Assembly: GCF_024172165.1 (NCBI RefSeq)
Contig: NZ_JAMZEB010000002.1
Coordinates: 10,018,501 to 10,082,500 of the forward strand
Direction of reading: 5' to 3'
Length of the DNA stretch: 64,000 nucleotides
From: Nonomuraea thailandensis
Lineage (GTDB): Bacteria > Actinomycetota > Actinomycetes > Streptosporangiales > Streptosporangiaceae
The notes beneath the pieces are model-generated. The model made no database searches. It saw only the letters and a list, made by a program, of their open reading frames with translations, and was not told where the DNA came from. A program made the translations under genes and the position numbers. Positions 15,929 through 24,432 of the stretch are shown in pieces. Positions within the stretch are counted from its first letter, which is position 1; each line of letters begins with the position of its first letter.

Positions 15929-16278
15929 AGCTCGACGGGGACCACGCGGTCGAAGGCGGCCTTGAGGCCTGTCACGTCGAGCACGCGCTGCAACACCCCG
16001 TGGACGTTCACGATGCCTAAGGAGCCGGCGTGCGCGGAGACCCTGCGCTGGTGCTCCACCAGCACCCACAGGCCGCTTGAGTCACAGAAGTCCAGCTGCT
16101 CGGCGTCGATCACGACCTGCACCCGGCCCTCGGCGAACAGCTGCACCAACGCGTCCTTCAGCAGCGGCGCCGTCAGTTTGTCGAGGTCGCCGGTGAGGCG
16201 CACGAGCGCGTCGCGCTCGTCACGCTGCACCTCGACGCTGAGATCCGCCACCTCCTGAACGTACACCCCTGTCACCAC
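15925..16278 (-). CDS. STAS domain anti-sigma factor antagonist
   Basis: A 117-residue SpoIIAA/RsbV-like protein. The phosphorylatable serine lies in VVIDAEQLDFCDSSGLWVLV (Ser in DSSG, about residue 67). Unphosphorylated, such proteins bind an anti-sigma kinase (RsbW-like) and free an alternative sigma factor. A second STAS protein (32920-33267) and a RsbW-like kinase (36873-37310) are also in the window, but none is adjacent, so partner assignment is open. Confidence 0.9.
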   Translation of the reverse strand: MVTGVYVQEVADLSVEVQRDERDALVRLTGDLDKLTAPLLKDALVQLFAEGRVQVVIDAEQLDFCDSSGLWVLVEHQRRVSAHAGSLGIVNVHGVLQRVLDVTGLKAAFDRVVPVEL

Positions 16279-16302
16279 AGCCGCTATCGTGGTTTCCGCA
16301 CA

Positions 16303-16392
16303 GGAGGGTTCGCATAGTGGACGAGTGCAGCCGCCTTGAAAGCGGCCAGGTCAGCGATGGCCTCGTGGGTTCGAATCCCACACCCTCCGCCA
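16303..16392 (+). tRNA. tRNA-Ser (anticodon UGA), CCA encoded
   Basis: A cloverleaf with acceptor GGAGGGT pairing with ACCCTCC at the 3' end, anticodon loop CTTGAAA (TGA), a long variable arm typical of class II tRNAs, T-loop GTTCGAATCC, discriminator G and encoded CCA at 16390-16392. It reads serine codons UCA (and UCG/UCU by wobble). It lies between the STAS gene and the EspI-like ATPase. Confidence 0.97.
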
Positions 16393-16441
16393 GCCGTTCC
16401 CCACGCTCCTGACGTGCGCCGCCGGCAGGAGCGCCCGGGGG

Positions 16442-18532
16442 TCAGTCCCTGACGCCCGCGAAGCCGTCGCCCACGCAGGCGGCGAGCTGCAGGTACGCCT
16501 CCCTCGTCGGCTCCTGGAGCCGGTCGAGGTCGATCTCCGCACCCTCCTCCAGATGCGGGTCGTACGGCACCCTGATCACCGCGCGGCACCGGGCGGCGAA
16601 GTGGGCCTCCAGCTTCTTGATGTCCACCGCCGACTTCGACCGGGGCCTGACGCTGCACAGCACCACGGTCGCGTTCTTGACCAGGTCGGCGTAGTGGTGC
16701 GCCTCCAGCCAGTCGAGCGTCGCGGAGGCCGCCCTGGCGCCGTCCACGGACGGGGAGCTGACCAGCACGATCTGGTCGGCCAGGCCGAGCACGCCGCCCA
16801 TGGCCGAGTGCAGCAGGCCGGTGCCGCAGTCGGTGATGCAGATCGAGTAGAAGTTCTCCAGCACCTGGGAGACGGCCTGGTAGTCGGCGCCGCTGAACGC
16901 CTCGGAGACCGACGGATCGCGGTCGGAGGCCAGCACCTCCAGCCGCGAGGGCGCCTGCGAGGTGAACGCCCTGATGTCGACGTACCGCTTGACCTGGTCA
17001 CGCTCGTTGAGCAGGTCGCGCACGGTGGCCGAGGTCTCCAGGACGAGCTTGTCGGACAGCGTTCCCCTGTCGGGGTTGGCGTCCACGGCGATGACGCGGT
17101 CGCCGCGCATCGCCGCCAGGGTGGCGCCGAGGCCGACCGTGGTCGTCGTCTTGCCCACCCCGCCCTTCAGGCTGAGCACGGCCACGCGGTGGTGACCGGC
17201 CGTGACCGGAGTGCGGGCCCTCGTGACGAGCTCGCGGCGGCGGCGCACCTCCGGTGACTCGCCCGGCTTGATCCAGCCTCCGGACGCCCGGTAGACCAGG
17301 CGGCGCCAGCCCTTGGAGGGGGCGTTACGCCGTCCGCGAAGCAGGGACTCCGGGTCGAGGCTCTCGGCGGTCGGGCGGCCGGTGACCGGCGGCCTGGGCG
17401 AGGCGGTGAACACCGGGGTCGGGGCCGGGCGGCGGCGCGGCGGCGGCGGGATCTCGCGCTCGGCGGGACGCCACTCGTGCTGCTCGGTCCACTGGGGCCG
17501 CTGCTCCGGCTGCCGGGCGTGCTCCGGCTGGTGAGCGGGCTCAGGCTGGTGGAGGTGCTCGGACGGCTGGTCGCTCCAGGCGGGCCGGTCGGCGGGCTCG
17601 TCACTCCACTCGGGGCGATCGGCCGGCCGCTCGCTCCAGTCGGAGCGTTCCGACGGCCGCTCGCTCCAGTGGGAACGGTCCGGCTGCTGCTCCGACCAGG
17701 TGAGGCGCTGCTCCTGGAGGCGGGCCTCGGGCTCGTTCCACTGCGGGAGGTCGCCGCGCGGCCGCGTCTGCGACGACTCGGCCCACTCCGGGAGATCGGC
17801 GCGCGGCGGCTCCGCCCCGGCGGGCTCGTCAGCCTGCTCCTCCCAGGCCGGCCGCTCGTTACGCGGCTGGGTGTCGGCCCACGCGACCTTCTCCTCGACC
17901 GCGGGAGGCTCCTCCTCCGCGCGGGCAGGCTCGTCCCCGGCACGCGACGACTCCCCGGCACGCGACGACTCCCCGGCACGCGACGACTCCCCGGCATGCG
18001 GCGAGTCCGCGGCGGGAACGGCCTCCTCGGTGGCCGGGCGCGGCCAGTCGGGCGGCGTCACCCACGCCGTCTCCTCCCCCGAAGGCGGCCACGTCGTCTC
18101 CTCGGCCCGCTCGGGCTGGGAGTCGGCCTGATCGGGCGGGGTGAACGACAGCGACGGGTAGGCATCGGTGTCGTCGGGCCGCGGCAACGGCTTCAGCGGC
18201 GCGTGGAAGGGGTCGTCGGCGGGCGCCGCGGGCTCCACCTTGACGGTGGCCTCGCCGAGCCACTCCCCGGCCTCGCTCTCCCGCTCGGGGACCTCCTCGG
18301 CCGCATCGGCGCCGTACACGGAGTCGACGGCCGCGCGGAAGAGCGGCGGCGTCGGGGTGTCGTGGTGCTGGGGCACCAGCGCCCACGGGTCCTTGGGGTA
18401 CGGCGATGCGACCGGCTCGTCGGCGAGGGCGCCGGAGGCGCTGACAGGGACAGGCGCCTCCTCCGTCTCCTTGATCGCGTCCAGCCAGGCCAGCTGTTCC
18501 TCGAGAGATTCCTCTCGATCGTGTCTTGCCAC
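16442..18532 (-). CDS. MinD/ParA-like ATPase with long disordered N-terminus (EspI-like)
   Basis: A 696-residue protein. Residues 1 to about 380 are low-complexity, rich in Glu, Ala, Pro, Trp and Ser, with internal repeats (AGESSR three times; a WSERPxDRPEWSD-type motif several times). The C-terminal 270 residues form a MinD/ParA-type ATPase: a deviant Walker A in LSLKGGVGKTTTTVGL near residue 435, then IAVDANPDRGTLSDKL and CITDCGTGLLHSAMGGVLGLADQIVLV. The combination matches EspI/Rv3876-type proteins associated with type VII secretion and ParA-like positioning in actinobacteria. A mycosin is in the window about 12 kb away, but no other ESX gene is. Confidence 0.85.
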   Translation of the reverse strand: MARHDREESLEEQLAWLDAIKETEEAPVPVSASGALADEPVASPYPKDPWALVPQHHDTPTPPLFRAAVDSVYGADAAEEVPERESEAGEWLGEATVKVEPAAPADDPFHAPLKPLPRPDDTDAYPSLSFTPPDQADSQPERAEETTWPPSGEETAWVTPPDWPRPATEEAVPAADSPHAGESSRAGESSRAGESSRAGDEPARAEEEPPAVEEKVAWADTQPRNERPAWEEQADEPAGAEPPRADLPEWAESSQTRPRGDLPQWNEPEARLQEQRLTWSEQQPDRSHWSERPSERSDWSERPADRPEWSDEPADRPAWSDQPSEHLHQPEPAHQPEHARQPEQRPQWTEQHEWRPAEREIPPPPRRRPAPTPVFTASPRPPVTGRPTAESLDPESLLRGRRNAPSKGWRRLVYRASGGWIKPGESPEVRRRRELVTRARTPVTAGHHRVAVLSLKGGVGKTTTTVGLGATLAAMRGDRVIAVDANPDRGTLSDKLVLETSATVRDLLNERDQVKRYVDIRAFTSQAPSRLEVLASDRDPSVSEAFSGADYQAVSQVLENFYSICITDCGTGLLHSAMGGVLGLADQIVLVSSPSVDGARAASATLDWLEAHHYADLVKNATVVLCSVRPRSKSAVDIKKLEAHFAARCRAVIRVPYDPHLEEGAEIDLDRLQEPTREAYLQLAACVGDGFAGVRD

Positions 18533-18646
18533 CGTGTTCCCCCTCGGGTGGGTCTAAAGGGGCAGCAAATACCTTGCAGGTTAACGCCATGGGCTTGTGC
18601 GCAGCCCTGCAACCCACAACTTCTTTGCCCGGCTACCGTGGTTCGC

Positions 18647-19603
18647 ATGCGAGCCATTGAGATCGCCAGGCCGGGCGGACCAGAGGTCCTGGAGTGGCGC
18701 GAGGTGCCGGAGCCGCACGTCGAGCGCGGGGACGTGCTCATCGACGTGACCGCTTCCGCGGTGAACCGAGCCGACGTCCTGCAACGGCAAGGATTCTATG
18801 ACCCGCCCGAGGGCACGCCGCCGTATCCGGGGCTGGAGGTCTCCGGAGTGGTGGCCGAGGTCGGGTCGGACGTGGAGCACTTCAAGGCGGGGGACGAGGT
18901 GTGCGCCCTGCTCGGTGGCGGCGGTTACGCCGAGCGCGTAGCCGTGCCGTGGCAGCAGGTCATGCCCGTGCCTGAAAACGTGTCGCTGCGTGAGGCCGCC
19001 GGGCTGCCCGAGGTGGCGTGCACGGTCTGGTCCAACGTGTTCATGGTCGGCCGGCTGCGCAGGGGCGAGACGCTCCTGGTGCACGGCGGGGCCAGCGGCA
19101 TCGGCACGTTCGCGGTGCAGCTCGCCAAGGCGCTCGGCTCGCACGTCGTCACCACCGTCGGCTCGGCGGCCAAGGGCGAGCGCGTCAGGGAGCTCGGCGC
19201 GGACGAGGTCATCAACTACCGCGAGGAGGACTTCGCCGACAAGGTGCGCGCCGACGTCATCCTCGACATCATGGGCGCGAAGTACCTCGCGGGCAACGTC
19301 CGGGCGCTGCGCACCGGCGGGCGGCTGGTGATCATCGGGCTGCAGGGCGGGCGCAAGGGCGAGATCGACCTGGGCGCCATGCTCTCCAAGCGCCTGTCGG
19401 TGCACGCCACGACGCTGCGCGCCCGCCCGGTGGACGACAAGGGCGTCATCGTCCGGAGCGTCGTCGACAACGTATGGCCGCTGGTCAGCGCGGGTGCGGT
19501 GCGTCCCGTCGTGTACGCCGAGGTCCCCATGGCCGAGGCCGCCCAAGCTCACCGAATGTTGGATTCGGGGGAGCACGTCGGCAAGATCCTGCTAGTACGG
19601 TGA
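18647..19603 (+). CDS. NAD(P)H:quinone oxidoreductase (zinc-free MDR family)
   Basis: A 318-residue medium-chain dehydrogenase/reductase without zinc-binding cysteines, of the quinone reductase type (TIGR02824-like). It starts at ATG 18647 (MRAIEIARPGGPEVLEW). The dinucleotide-binding motif is LVHGGASGIGTFAVQLAKALG at about 140-160, and SAAKGERVRELGADEVINYR after it suggests NADPH use. It would reduce quinones by one or two electrons in the cytoplasm. The proteasome activator gene follows 5 bp after its stop, so they are co-transcribed. There is no clear Shine-Dalgarno. Confidence 0.93.
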   Translation: MRAIEIARPGGPEVLEWREVPEPHVERGDVLIDVTASAVNRADVLQRQGFYDPPEGTPPYPGLEVSGVVAEVGSDVEHFKAGDEVCALLGGGGYAERVAVPWQQVMPVPENVSLREAAGLPEVACTVWSNVFMVGRLRRGETLLVHGGASGIGTFAVQLAKALGSHVVTTVGSAAKGERVRELGADEVINYREEDFADKVRADVILDIMGAKYLAGNVRALRTGGRLVIIGLQGGRKGEIDLGAMLSKRLSVHATTLRARPVDDKGVIVRSVVDNVWPLVSAGAVRPVVYAEVPMAEAAQAHRMLDSGEHVGKILLVR

Positions 19604-19608
19604 GTGTT

Positions 19609-20130
19609 ATGAATGCTGAGGACAACAACACCCCCCACATCGTGGTGGTGGGCCCCGACTTCCAAGGTCAGGGCGATAACGGCGAAGATGATCGATCGGT
19701 GACCAACCTGGTCGAGCAGCCCGCCAAGGTGATGCGCATCGGCAGCATGATCCGCCAGCTTCTCGAGGAGGTCCGCGCGGCCCCTCTCGACGAGGCCAGC
19801 CGCAAGCGGCTGAAGGAGATCCACGAGTCCTCCATCAAGGAGCTCGAGGACGGGCTGGCGCCGGAGCTGGTCGACGAGCTGGAGCGGCTCTCGCTCCCGT
19901 TCACCGACGACAACGGCACGCCGCCCAGCGAGGCGGAGCTGCGCATCGCGCACGCCCAGCTGGTGGGTTGGCTCGAAGGGTTGTTCCACGGCATCCAGAC
20001 CACGCTGTTCGCGCAGCAGATGGCTGCTCGGGCCCAGCTCGAGCAGATGCGCAGGGCGCTGCCCGGCGTGCCTGGAGTGCCCGGTGACGAGGGCCAGCGC
20101 CCGCACGGCGGCTCGGGGCCGTACCTCTAG
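19609..20130 (+). CDS. bpa: Bacterial proteasome activator Bpa/PafE
   Basis: A 173-residue four-helix protein of the Bpa (DUF2587) family, which forms ATP-independent dodecameric rings that open the 20S proteasome gate and pass damaged proteins through. The helical core runs from about residue 37 (VTNLVEQPAKVMRIGSMIRQLLEEVR) to 155, with the family pattern ELVDELERLSLPF and LVGWLEGLFHGIQTTLFAQQMAARAQLEQMRR. The C-terminal docking tail reads GPYL, whereas the well-studied mycobacterial protein ends GQYL; the key Tyr-Leu pair is kept. A start at ATG 19609 gives IVVVGPDF early, as in the family. It is co-transcribed with the quinone reductase. Confidence 0.93.
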   Translation: MNAEDNNTPHIVVVGPDFQGQGDNGEDDRSVTNLVEQPAKVMRIGSMIRQLLEEVRAAPLDEASRKRLKEIHESSIKELEDGLAPELVDELERLSLPFTDDNGTPPSEAELRIAHAQLVGWLEGLFHGIQTTLFAQQMAARAQLEQMRRALPGVPGVPGDEGQRPHGGSGPYL

Positions 20131-20174
20131 GGGGTGCCCGCCACCTCTGAGGGGAGGCCCGCCGCCGGGCGCCG

Positions 20175-20972
20175 CTACCGGTAGAGCTCCTCGATCACCC
20201 GCGCGACACCGTCGTCGTCGTTGGTCGCGGTCACGTGATCGACCGCAGCCAGCACGTCGGGGTGCGCGTTGGCGACCGCGTACGACGTACCTGCCCAGCT
20301 CAGCATGGGCAGGTCGTTCGGCATGTCGCCGAAGGCGACGGTCTGCGTGTCCTTGATCCCGTGCTCGGCGGCGAACGCCGCCAGGGCGCTCGCCTTCGTC
20401 ACGCCCTGAGCGCTCATCTCGATCAGGCCCCTGCGGCTGGAGTGGGTCGCCGTCACCAGGTGCCCCACCAGCTCGTGCACGACGGCCTGCAGCTCGTCCG
20501 CGCCCATGCCGGGGTGCAGGGCCAGCAGCTTGGCGCACGGCTCCGCGGTCACCGAGTCGATCCGGACCGCCCCCAGGCGGCGGTCCAGGCCACCCGGCCG
20601 GAAATCGGACTCATGCGCAAAACCGGCTTCATACTCGACCGAAAATACGAGTTCGGGCACGTTCGCTCTTAGCTGAGCGACGACTTCCTCGAGTACCTCC
20701 ACGTCGATGAGGTGAGATTCCACTATCCGTTCGGTATGGAGATCGTAGATCAGGGCCCCGTTGGCGCAGATGGCCAGGCCACGGTGGCGTACCGCGCCCG
20801 CCACCCCGCCCATCCACCGGGGCGGACGCCCTGTCACGAAGGCCAGCACAGCCCCCGATTCCTCGACTTTGGCGAAGGCGGCGACCGTGCGGGGAGACAC
20901 GGTTCCGTCCGTACGCAGCGCGGTTCCGTCGAGGTCGGTGGCCACTAGACGCGGTGCGGGAAGACTCTGCAT
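20175..20972 (-). CDS. Cof-type HAD family phosphatase
   Basis: A 265-residue HAD superfamily IIB hydrolase. Motif I is VATDLDGTALRTDG near residue 11-24 (nucleophile Asp13, acid Asp15); motif II is in AFVTGRPPRWM; motifs III/IV are the conserved Lys region (TKASALAAFAAEHG) and VAFGDMPNDLPML. A C2-type cap sits in the middle. Such enzymes dephosphorylate sugar phosphates or cofactors; the substrate is unknown. It is conserved upstream of the serS-pheA region in other actinomycetes as far as I recall. Confidence 0.92.
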   Translation of the reverse strand: MQSLPAPRLVATDLDGTALRTDGTVSPRTVAAFAKVEESGAVLAFVTGRPPRWMGGVAGAVRHRGLAICANGALIYDLHTERIVESHLIDVEVLEEVVAQLRANVPELVFSVEYEAGFAHESDFRPGGLDRRLGAVRIDSVTAEPCAKLLALHPGMGADELQAVVHELVGHLVTATHSSRRGLIEMSAQGVTKASALAAFAAEHGIKDTQTVAFGDMPNDLPMLSWAGTSYAVANAHPDVLAAVDHVTATNDDDGVARVIEELYR

Positions 20973-21143
20973 AACAGGTTCCAGTTTGCCCGGTGATGCC
21001 GCCTGACAGAAATCTTCCTGAGGACGGGAACACCAACGCTCCAGAATGGTGTTAGATGTGATGGCGTTGTATTAGCTGATCCCGTAGTGAAAACCAGCAT
21101 GACTTTGTCTGAGCCACCCCGGGTGCTTGCTGTACGACACACC

Positions 21144-21166
21144 GGGACCCACGAGGTGTGGGTCCC
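21144..21166 (+). promoter_or_regulatory. Hairpin in the cold-shock gene leader
   Basis: GGGACCCAC (21144-21152) and GTGGGTCCC (21158-21166) form a perfect 9-bp stem with a 5-nt loop, 14 bases before the Shine-Dalgarno GAGGGAGAG and 29 bases before the ATG. No U-tract follows, so it is a leader structure rather than a terminator, possibly one that responds to temperature or protein binding. Confidence 0.6.
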
Positions 21167-21195
21167 ATAGATTCACATCCTGAGGGAGAGCTTTT

Positions 21196-21399
21196 ATGGC
21201 TCAGGGAACCGTCAAGTGGTTCAACGCCGAGAAGGGCTTCGGCTTCATCGCCCCGGACGGCGGTGCGCCGGACGTGTTCGTTCACTTCTCCGAGATCGTC
21301 GGCAACGGCTACCGCAGCCTTGAAGACGGCCAGCGGGTCGAGTTCGAGATCACGCAGGGCCAGAAGGGGCCGCAGGCCTCTCAGGTCCGTGCCCTCTAA
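21196..21399 (+). CDS. Cold shock protein (CspA family)
   Basis: A 67-residue single cold-shock domain protein. RNP1 (KGFGFIAP) and RNP2 (VFVHFSEI) motifs bind single-stranded nucleic acid. It acts as an RNA chaperone in the cytoplasm. It has a strong SD (GAGGGAGAG) and a long leader containing a perfect hairpin; an intrinsic terminator follows at 21421. It is transcribed alone. Confidence 0.97.
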   Translation: MAQGTVKWFNAEKGFGFIAPDGGAPDVFVHFSEIVGNGYRSLEDGQRVEFEITQGQKGPQASQVRAL

Positions 21400-21420
21400 C
21401 GAACCTGTAGCAGCGAGATA

Positions 21421-21455
21421 GACCGGGGTTCGCTCCCAGCGGGCTCCGGTCTTTT
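21421..21455 (+). terminator. Intrinsic terminator of the cold-shock gene
   Basis: GACCGG at 21421 pairs with CCGGTC at 21446-21451 (eight-bp stem with one mismatch when extended), followed directly by TTTT. The loop is long, but the stem and T-run are clear. Confidence 0.75.
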
Positions 21456-21598
21456 GCTGTCCGGGGGCCGTCCGTAATGGCGGTCCCGGACAACCCGAAC
21501 GTGAGAAAGATCACGACGCCGGTGTCGGATCGGTCACGGCTGTGACTCGACTCACACACCCCTTGAACCGTCGGCCACGCTGATCCATCGACCTGTGT

Positions 21599-22972
21599 AT
21601 GAGGTACGCGTGGTTGTGTCACCCCGTGACCGTTGCCGGGGTGCTCGTGCTTTTGGTCAACGACCACCTGCTCAAGCAGGCCCATCCCGGCCTCGTCACA
21701 GGCAAGCTCAGCGACGTCGCCGGACTCGTCGTGGCGCCCGCGCTGCTGGCGTTGCTGCTCTGGCGGCGGGCCGACCTGGTGGCCACGGTGCTCACCGGCG
21801 CCCTCTTCACGGCCGTCAAAACCACGGAGACGGGCGCGGAGCTCGCTTCCCAGGCTTGGACCTTCGTCGCGGGCCCGTCGCGCGTCCTGGCCGATCCTAC
21901 GGACCTGCTCGCGCTGCCCGCCCTCGCCCTGGCGTGGTGGGTACGCCGGCGCACCCTCCACCATCCCGCCTCGGCCCGCTGGCGGATCATCGTCACGACG
22001 CCGCTGGCCCTGATCGCCGTCACCGCCACCGGCGCCGTGATGCCACCGCCCTCGGCCGAGGCCGTGGAGGTGGACGGGGCCGGACGCGTCACCGTCCACA
22101 CGGACACGTCCATGGACTGGGTGTCGCAGGACGGCGGCCGCACCTGGACGGAGAGGACCGGCGAAGACACCCGGCGGCCGGCGCAGAGCGCCCAGTGCGT
22201 CCCGGGGCAGGCCACCCGCTGCTACCGGCTGGCCGCGACCCGGATGGCCGTGGAGCAGTCGGACGACGCCGGCGTCACGTGGCGGCCGTCGTGGGAGCCC
22301 TCGGCGGGCGAGCTGAAGCGGCTGACCAGACAGTACGACTCCTCCGGAGTGCGTGCCACGTCACTGGCCGTTCAGGCGCAGGGGGGCGGGCACGTCGTCG
22401 TCGTGGCGAGCGGCATGGCGGGCATCACCGTCCGGGACGCGTCCGGCACGTGGCGGCACGCGGGCTGGCCCGGCGCCACCTCGGCCGAGGTGGACACCGG
22501 TCCCGAGCGTAACGTGGCGATCTTCCTCGCCGCCTGCATGCTGTTCGCCGGGGCGGGTGCCGGGCTGCGCCAGTACACCGTCGCCTACACCGGCTCCGCG
22601 CTCACCGCCTGCCTCGGCCTGCTGCTCCTGCTGAGTGACGACAACTCCCTGCCGTACTCGTACTACGCCCCGGGGATGCCCTTCTCCACCCTGGGCCTGC
22701 TCATGATCCTGGCAGGCGTCGTGGGCTCCATCGTCCTGGGCTGGGCGGGCCGGCCCCGGCCCGTGCCCGCCGCCATCGGGGTGCTGGCCTCGCCGCTCGT
22801 CTACGGGGCCGTCCACCTGCCGTTCACGGGGTGGGCGAAGGGCACCCCGGACTCGTACGGGGTCGCGTTCGCGTTCGCCGTACTGCTGACCGGCCTGGTC
22901 GTGCTGGCGAGCGCCGCCGCCATCAGGAACGACGCCCGCCGCGCGGATCCGGACCACCACGCCGGCCCGTGA
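21599..22972 (+). CDS. Multi-pass membrane protein with an extracellular BNR-like segment
   Basis: A 457-residue protein that I do not recognise by family name. It has about four N-terminal membrane segments (residues 8-155), an extracellular region of about 140 residues, and five more membrane segments (about 300-445). The extracellular part contains DWVSQDGGRTWTERTG, which looks like an Asp-box/BNR motif, and a possible second at VEQSDDAGVTWRPSW; such motifs occur in beta-propellers, but two copies are too few to claim one. The N-terminal segment resembles the HLLKQAHPGLVTGKLSDVAGL opening seen in other actinobacterial membrane proteins. It is transcribed alone. Confidence 0.75.
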   Translation: MRYAWLCHPVTVAGVLVLLVNDHLLKQAHPGLVTGKLSDVAGLVVAPALLALLLWRRADLVATVLTGALFTAVKTTETGAELASQAWTFVAGPSRVLADPTDLLALPALALAWWVRRRTLHHPASARWRIIVTTPLALIAVTATGAVMPPPSAEAVEVDGAGRVTVHTDTSMDWVSQDGGRTWTERTGEDTRRPAQSAQCVPGQATRCYRLAATRMAVEQSDDAGVTWRPSWEPSAGELKRLTRQYDSSGVRATSLAVQAQGGGHVVVVASGMAGITVRDASGTWRHAGWPGATSAEVDTGPERNVAIFLAACMLFAGAGAGLRQYTVAYTGSALTACLGLLLLLSDDNSLPYSYYAPGMPFSTLGLLMILAGVVGSIVLGWAGRPRPVPAAIGVLASPLVYGAVHLPFTGWAKGTPDSYGVAFAFAVLLTGLVVLASAAAIRNDARRADPDHHAGP

Positions 22973-23009
22973 GGCTCTGCTTACCCCTAGGCCGGCCCGT
23001 GAGGCTCTA
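22962..23009. repeat. 29-bp spaced duplication at the gene end
   Basis: GCCGGCCCGTGAGGCTCT occurs at about 22963 and again about 29 bp later. It copies the last codons and stop (TGA) of the membrane protein into the 3' end of the convergent seryl-tRNA synthetase region. Confidence 0.7.
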
Positions 23010-24275
23010 CTTGGACTTGGCCGGCTCCAGCACGTCGAGCCCCACGTAGGGGCGCAACGCCTGGGGGACCACCACGGAGCCGTCGGCCTGCTGGTGGTTC
23101 TCCAGGATCGCCACGATCCAGCGGGTCGTGGCGAGCGTGCCGTTGAGCGTGGCCAGGTGCTGGGGCTTGCCGTCCTTGTCGCGGTAGCGGACGGCGAGCC
23201 TGCGGGCCTGGAACTCGGTGCAGTTGGACGTCGAGGTCAGCTCGCGGTAACGGCCCTGGGTGGGGATCCACGCCTCGCAGTCGAACTTGCGGGCCGCCGA
23301 CATGCCGAGGTCGCCCGCCGCCGTGTCGATGATCCGGTACGGCACCTCGATCTTGGCCAGCATCTCCTTCTCCCACGCCAGCAGCCGCTGGTGCTCCTCC
23401 TGGGCGTCCTCCGGCCGTACGTACGAGAACATCTCGACCTTGTCGAACTGGTGCACCCGGATGATGCCCCTGGTGTCCTTGCCGTACGAGCCCGCCTCGC
23501 GGCGGAAGCACGACGACCAGCCCGCGTAACGCAGCGGCAGCTCGTCGGCGCTGAGGATCTCCTGGGCGTGGTAACCGGCCATCGACACCTCGGAGGTGCC
23601 GACGAGGTAGAGGTCGTCGTCGGGGAGCCGGTAGATCTCCTTGTCGTGGGCCACGTGGAAGCCGGTGCCCTGCATGGTCTCCGGCTTGACGAGCACCGGA
23701 GTGATCATCGGCGTGAACCCGGCCTCGATCGCCTGCTGCATGGCCATGTTGAGCAGACCGAGCTGCAGCCGCGCGCCGACGCCCTTGAGGAAGAAGAAGC
23801 GCGAGCCCGAGACCTTGGCGCCCCGCTCCATGTCGATGGCGCCGAGCGCCTCGCCCAGCTCCAGGTGGTCCTTCGGCTCGAAGTCGAACTGACGGGGCTC
23901 ACCGTGCGTCTCGAGCACGACGTAGTCGTCCTCGCCGCCGGGGGGCGCCGCCTGCTCGACGATGTTGGGCACCGTCTGGAGCAGCTCGTCCAGCTCGGCG
24001 CCCAGCTTCTCGGCCTCGGACTCGGCGGTCTTGACCTGGCCCGCGAGGTCCTTGGCCCGCTGGAGCAGCGCGGCCTTCTCCTCGCCCTGCGCCTTGGAGA
24101 CCGACTTGCCCATGCTCTTCTGCTCAGCGCGCAGGGACTCGAACGAGGTCAGCGCGGATCGGCGGCGCTCGTCGAGGTCGAGCAGCGTGTCGACGACCGA
24201 GTCGTCCTCACCGCGGGCACGCTGCGACGCCCGTAGCCGGTCGGGGTCCTCACGAAGGGTACGCAGGTCAATCAC
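23007..24275 (-). CDS. serS: Seryl-tRNA synthetase
   Basis: A 422-residue class II synthetase that charges tRNA-Ser. The N-terminal antiparallel coiled-coil arm (about 30-105, with RRSALTSFESLRAEQKSMGK) recognises the long variable arm of tRNA-Ser. Motif 2 is CFRREAGSYGKDTRGIIRVHQF and motif 3 lies in NGTLATTRWIVAILENHQ; the serine-binding TSTSNCTEFQARR block is intact. The length is usual. Essential housekeeping gene; one of its substrates, tRNA-Ser(UGA), is encoded 7 kb away. Confidence 0.97.
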   Translation of the reverse strand: MIDLRTLREDPDRLRASQRARGEDDSVVDTLLDLDERRRSALTSFESLRAEQKSMGKSVSKAQGEEKAALLQRAKDLAGQVKTAESEAEKLGAELDELLQTVPNIVEQAAPPGGEDDYVVLETHGEPRQFDFEPKDHLELGEALGAIDMERGAKVSGSRFFFLKGVGARLQLGLLNMAMQQAIEAGFTPMITPVLVKPETMQGTGFHVAHDKEIYRLPDDDLYLVGTSEVSMAGYHAQEILSADELPLRYAGWSSCFRREAGSYGKDTRGIIRVHQFDKVEMFSYVRPEDAQEEHQRLLAWEKEMLAKIEVPYRIIDTAAGDLGMSAARKFDCEAWIPTQGRYRELTSTSNCTEFQARRLAVRYRDKDGKPQHLATLNGTLATTRWIVAILENHQQADGSVVVPQALRPYVGLDVLEPAKSK

Positions 24276-24327
24276 AAGGAAAGGCTACCGGCGCGAGGAG
24301 GCGTCCCGCCCCTGCTTTCCCCGGGAC

Positions 24328-24404
24328 ACCGGCCCCGCGCTCTCCCGCACGCCGGCCCCGCGCCTTCCCGCGCGCCGGCCCCGCGCCTTCCCGCACGTCG
24401 GCCC
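24328..24404. repeat. 23-bp tandem repeats between serS and pheA
   Basis: Three consecutive 23-bp units, GCCGGCCCCGCGCCTTCCCG plus CGC or CAC (24328-24350, 24351-24373, 24374-24396), and a partial fourth. Units 2 and 3 differ by one base. No coding frame explains them. They are short minisatellites, possibly transcribed from pheA. Confidence 0.85.
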
Positions 24405-24432
24405 ATTCGCCGCGGGGACAGCGGTGGGGTGC

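Noticed and set aside
20945..21142. 65-codon minus-strand frame upstream of the HAD gene
   Set aside because: Overlaps the HAD start region and the cold-shock leader; no ribosome-binding site or family.
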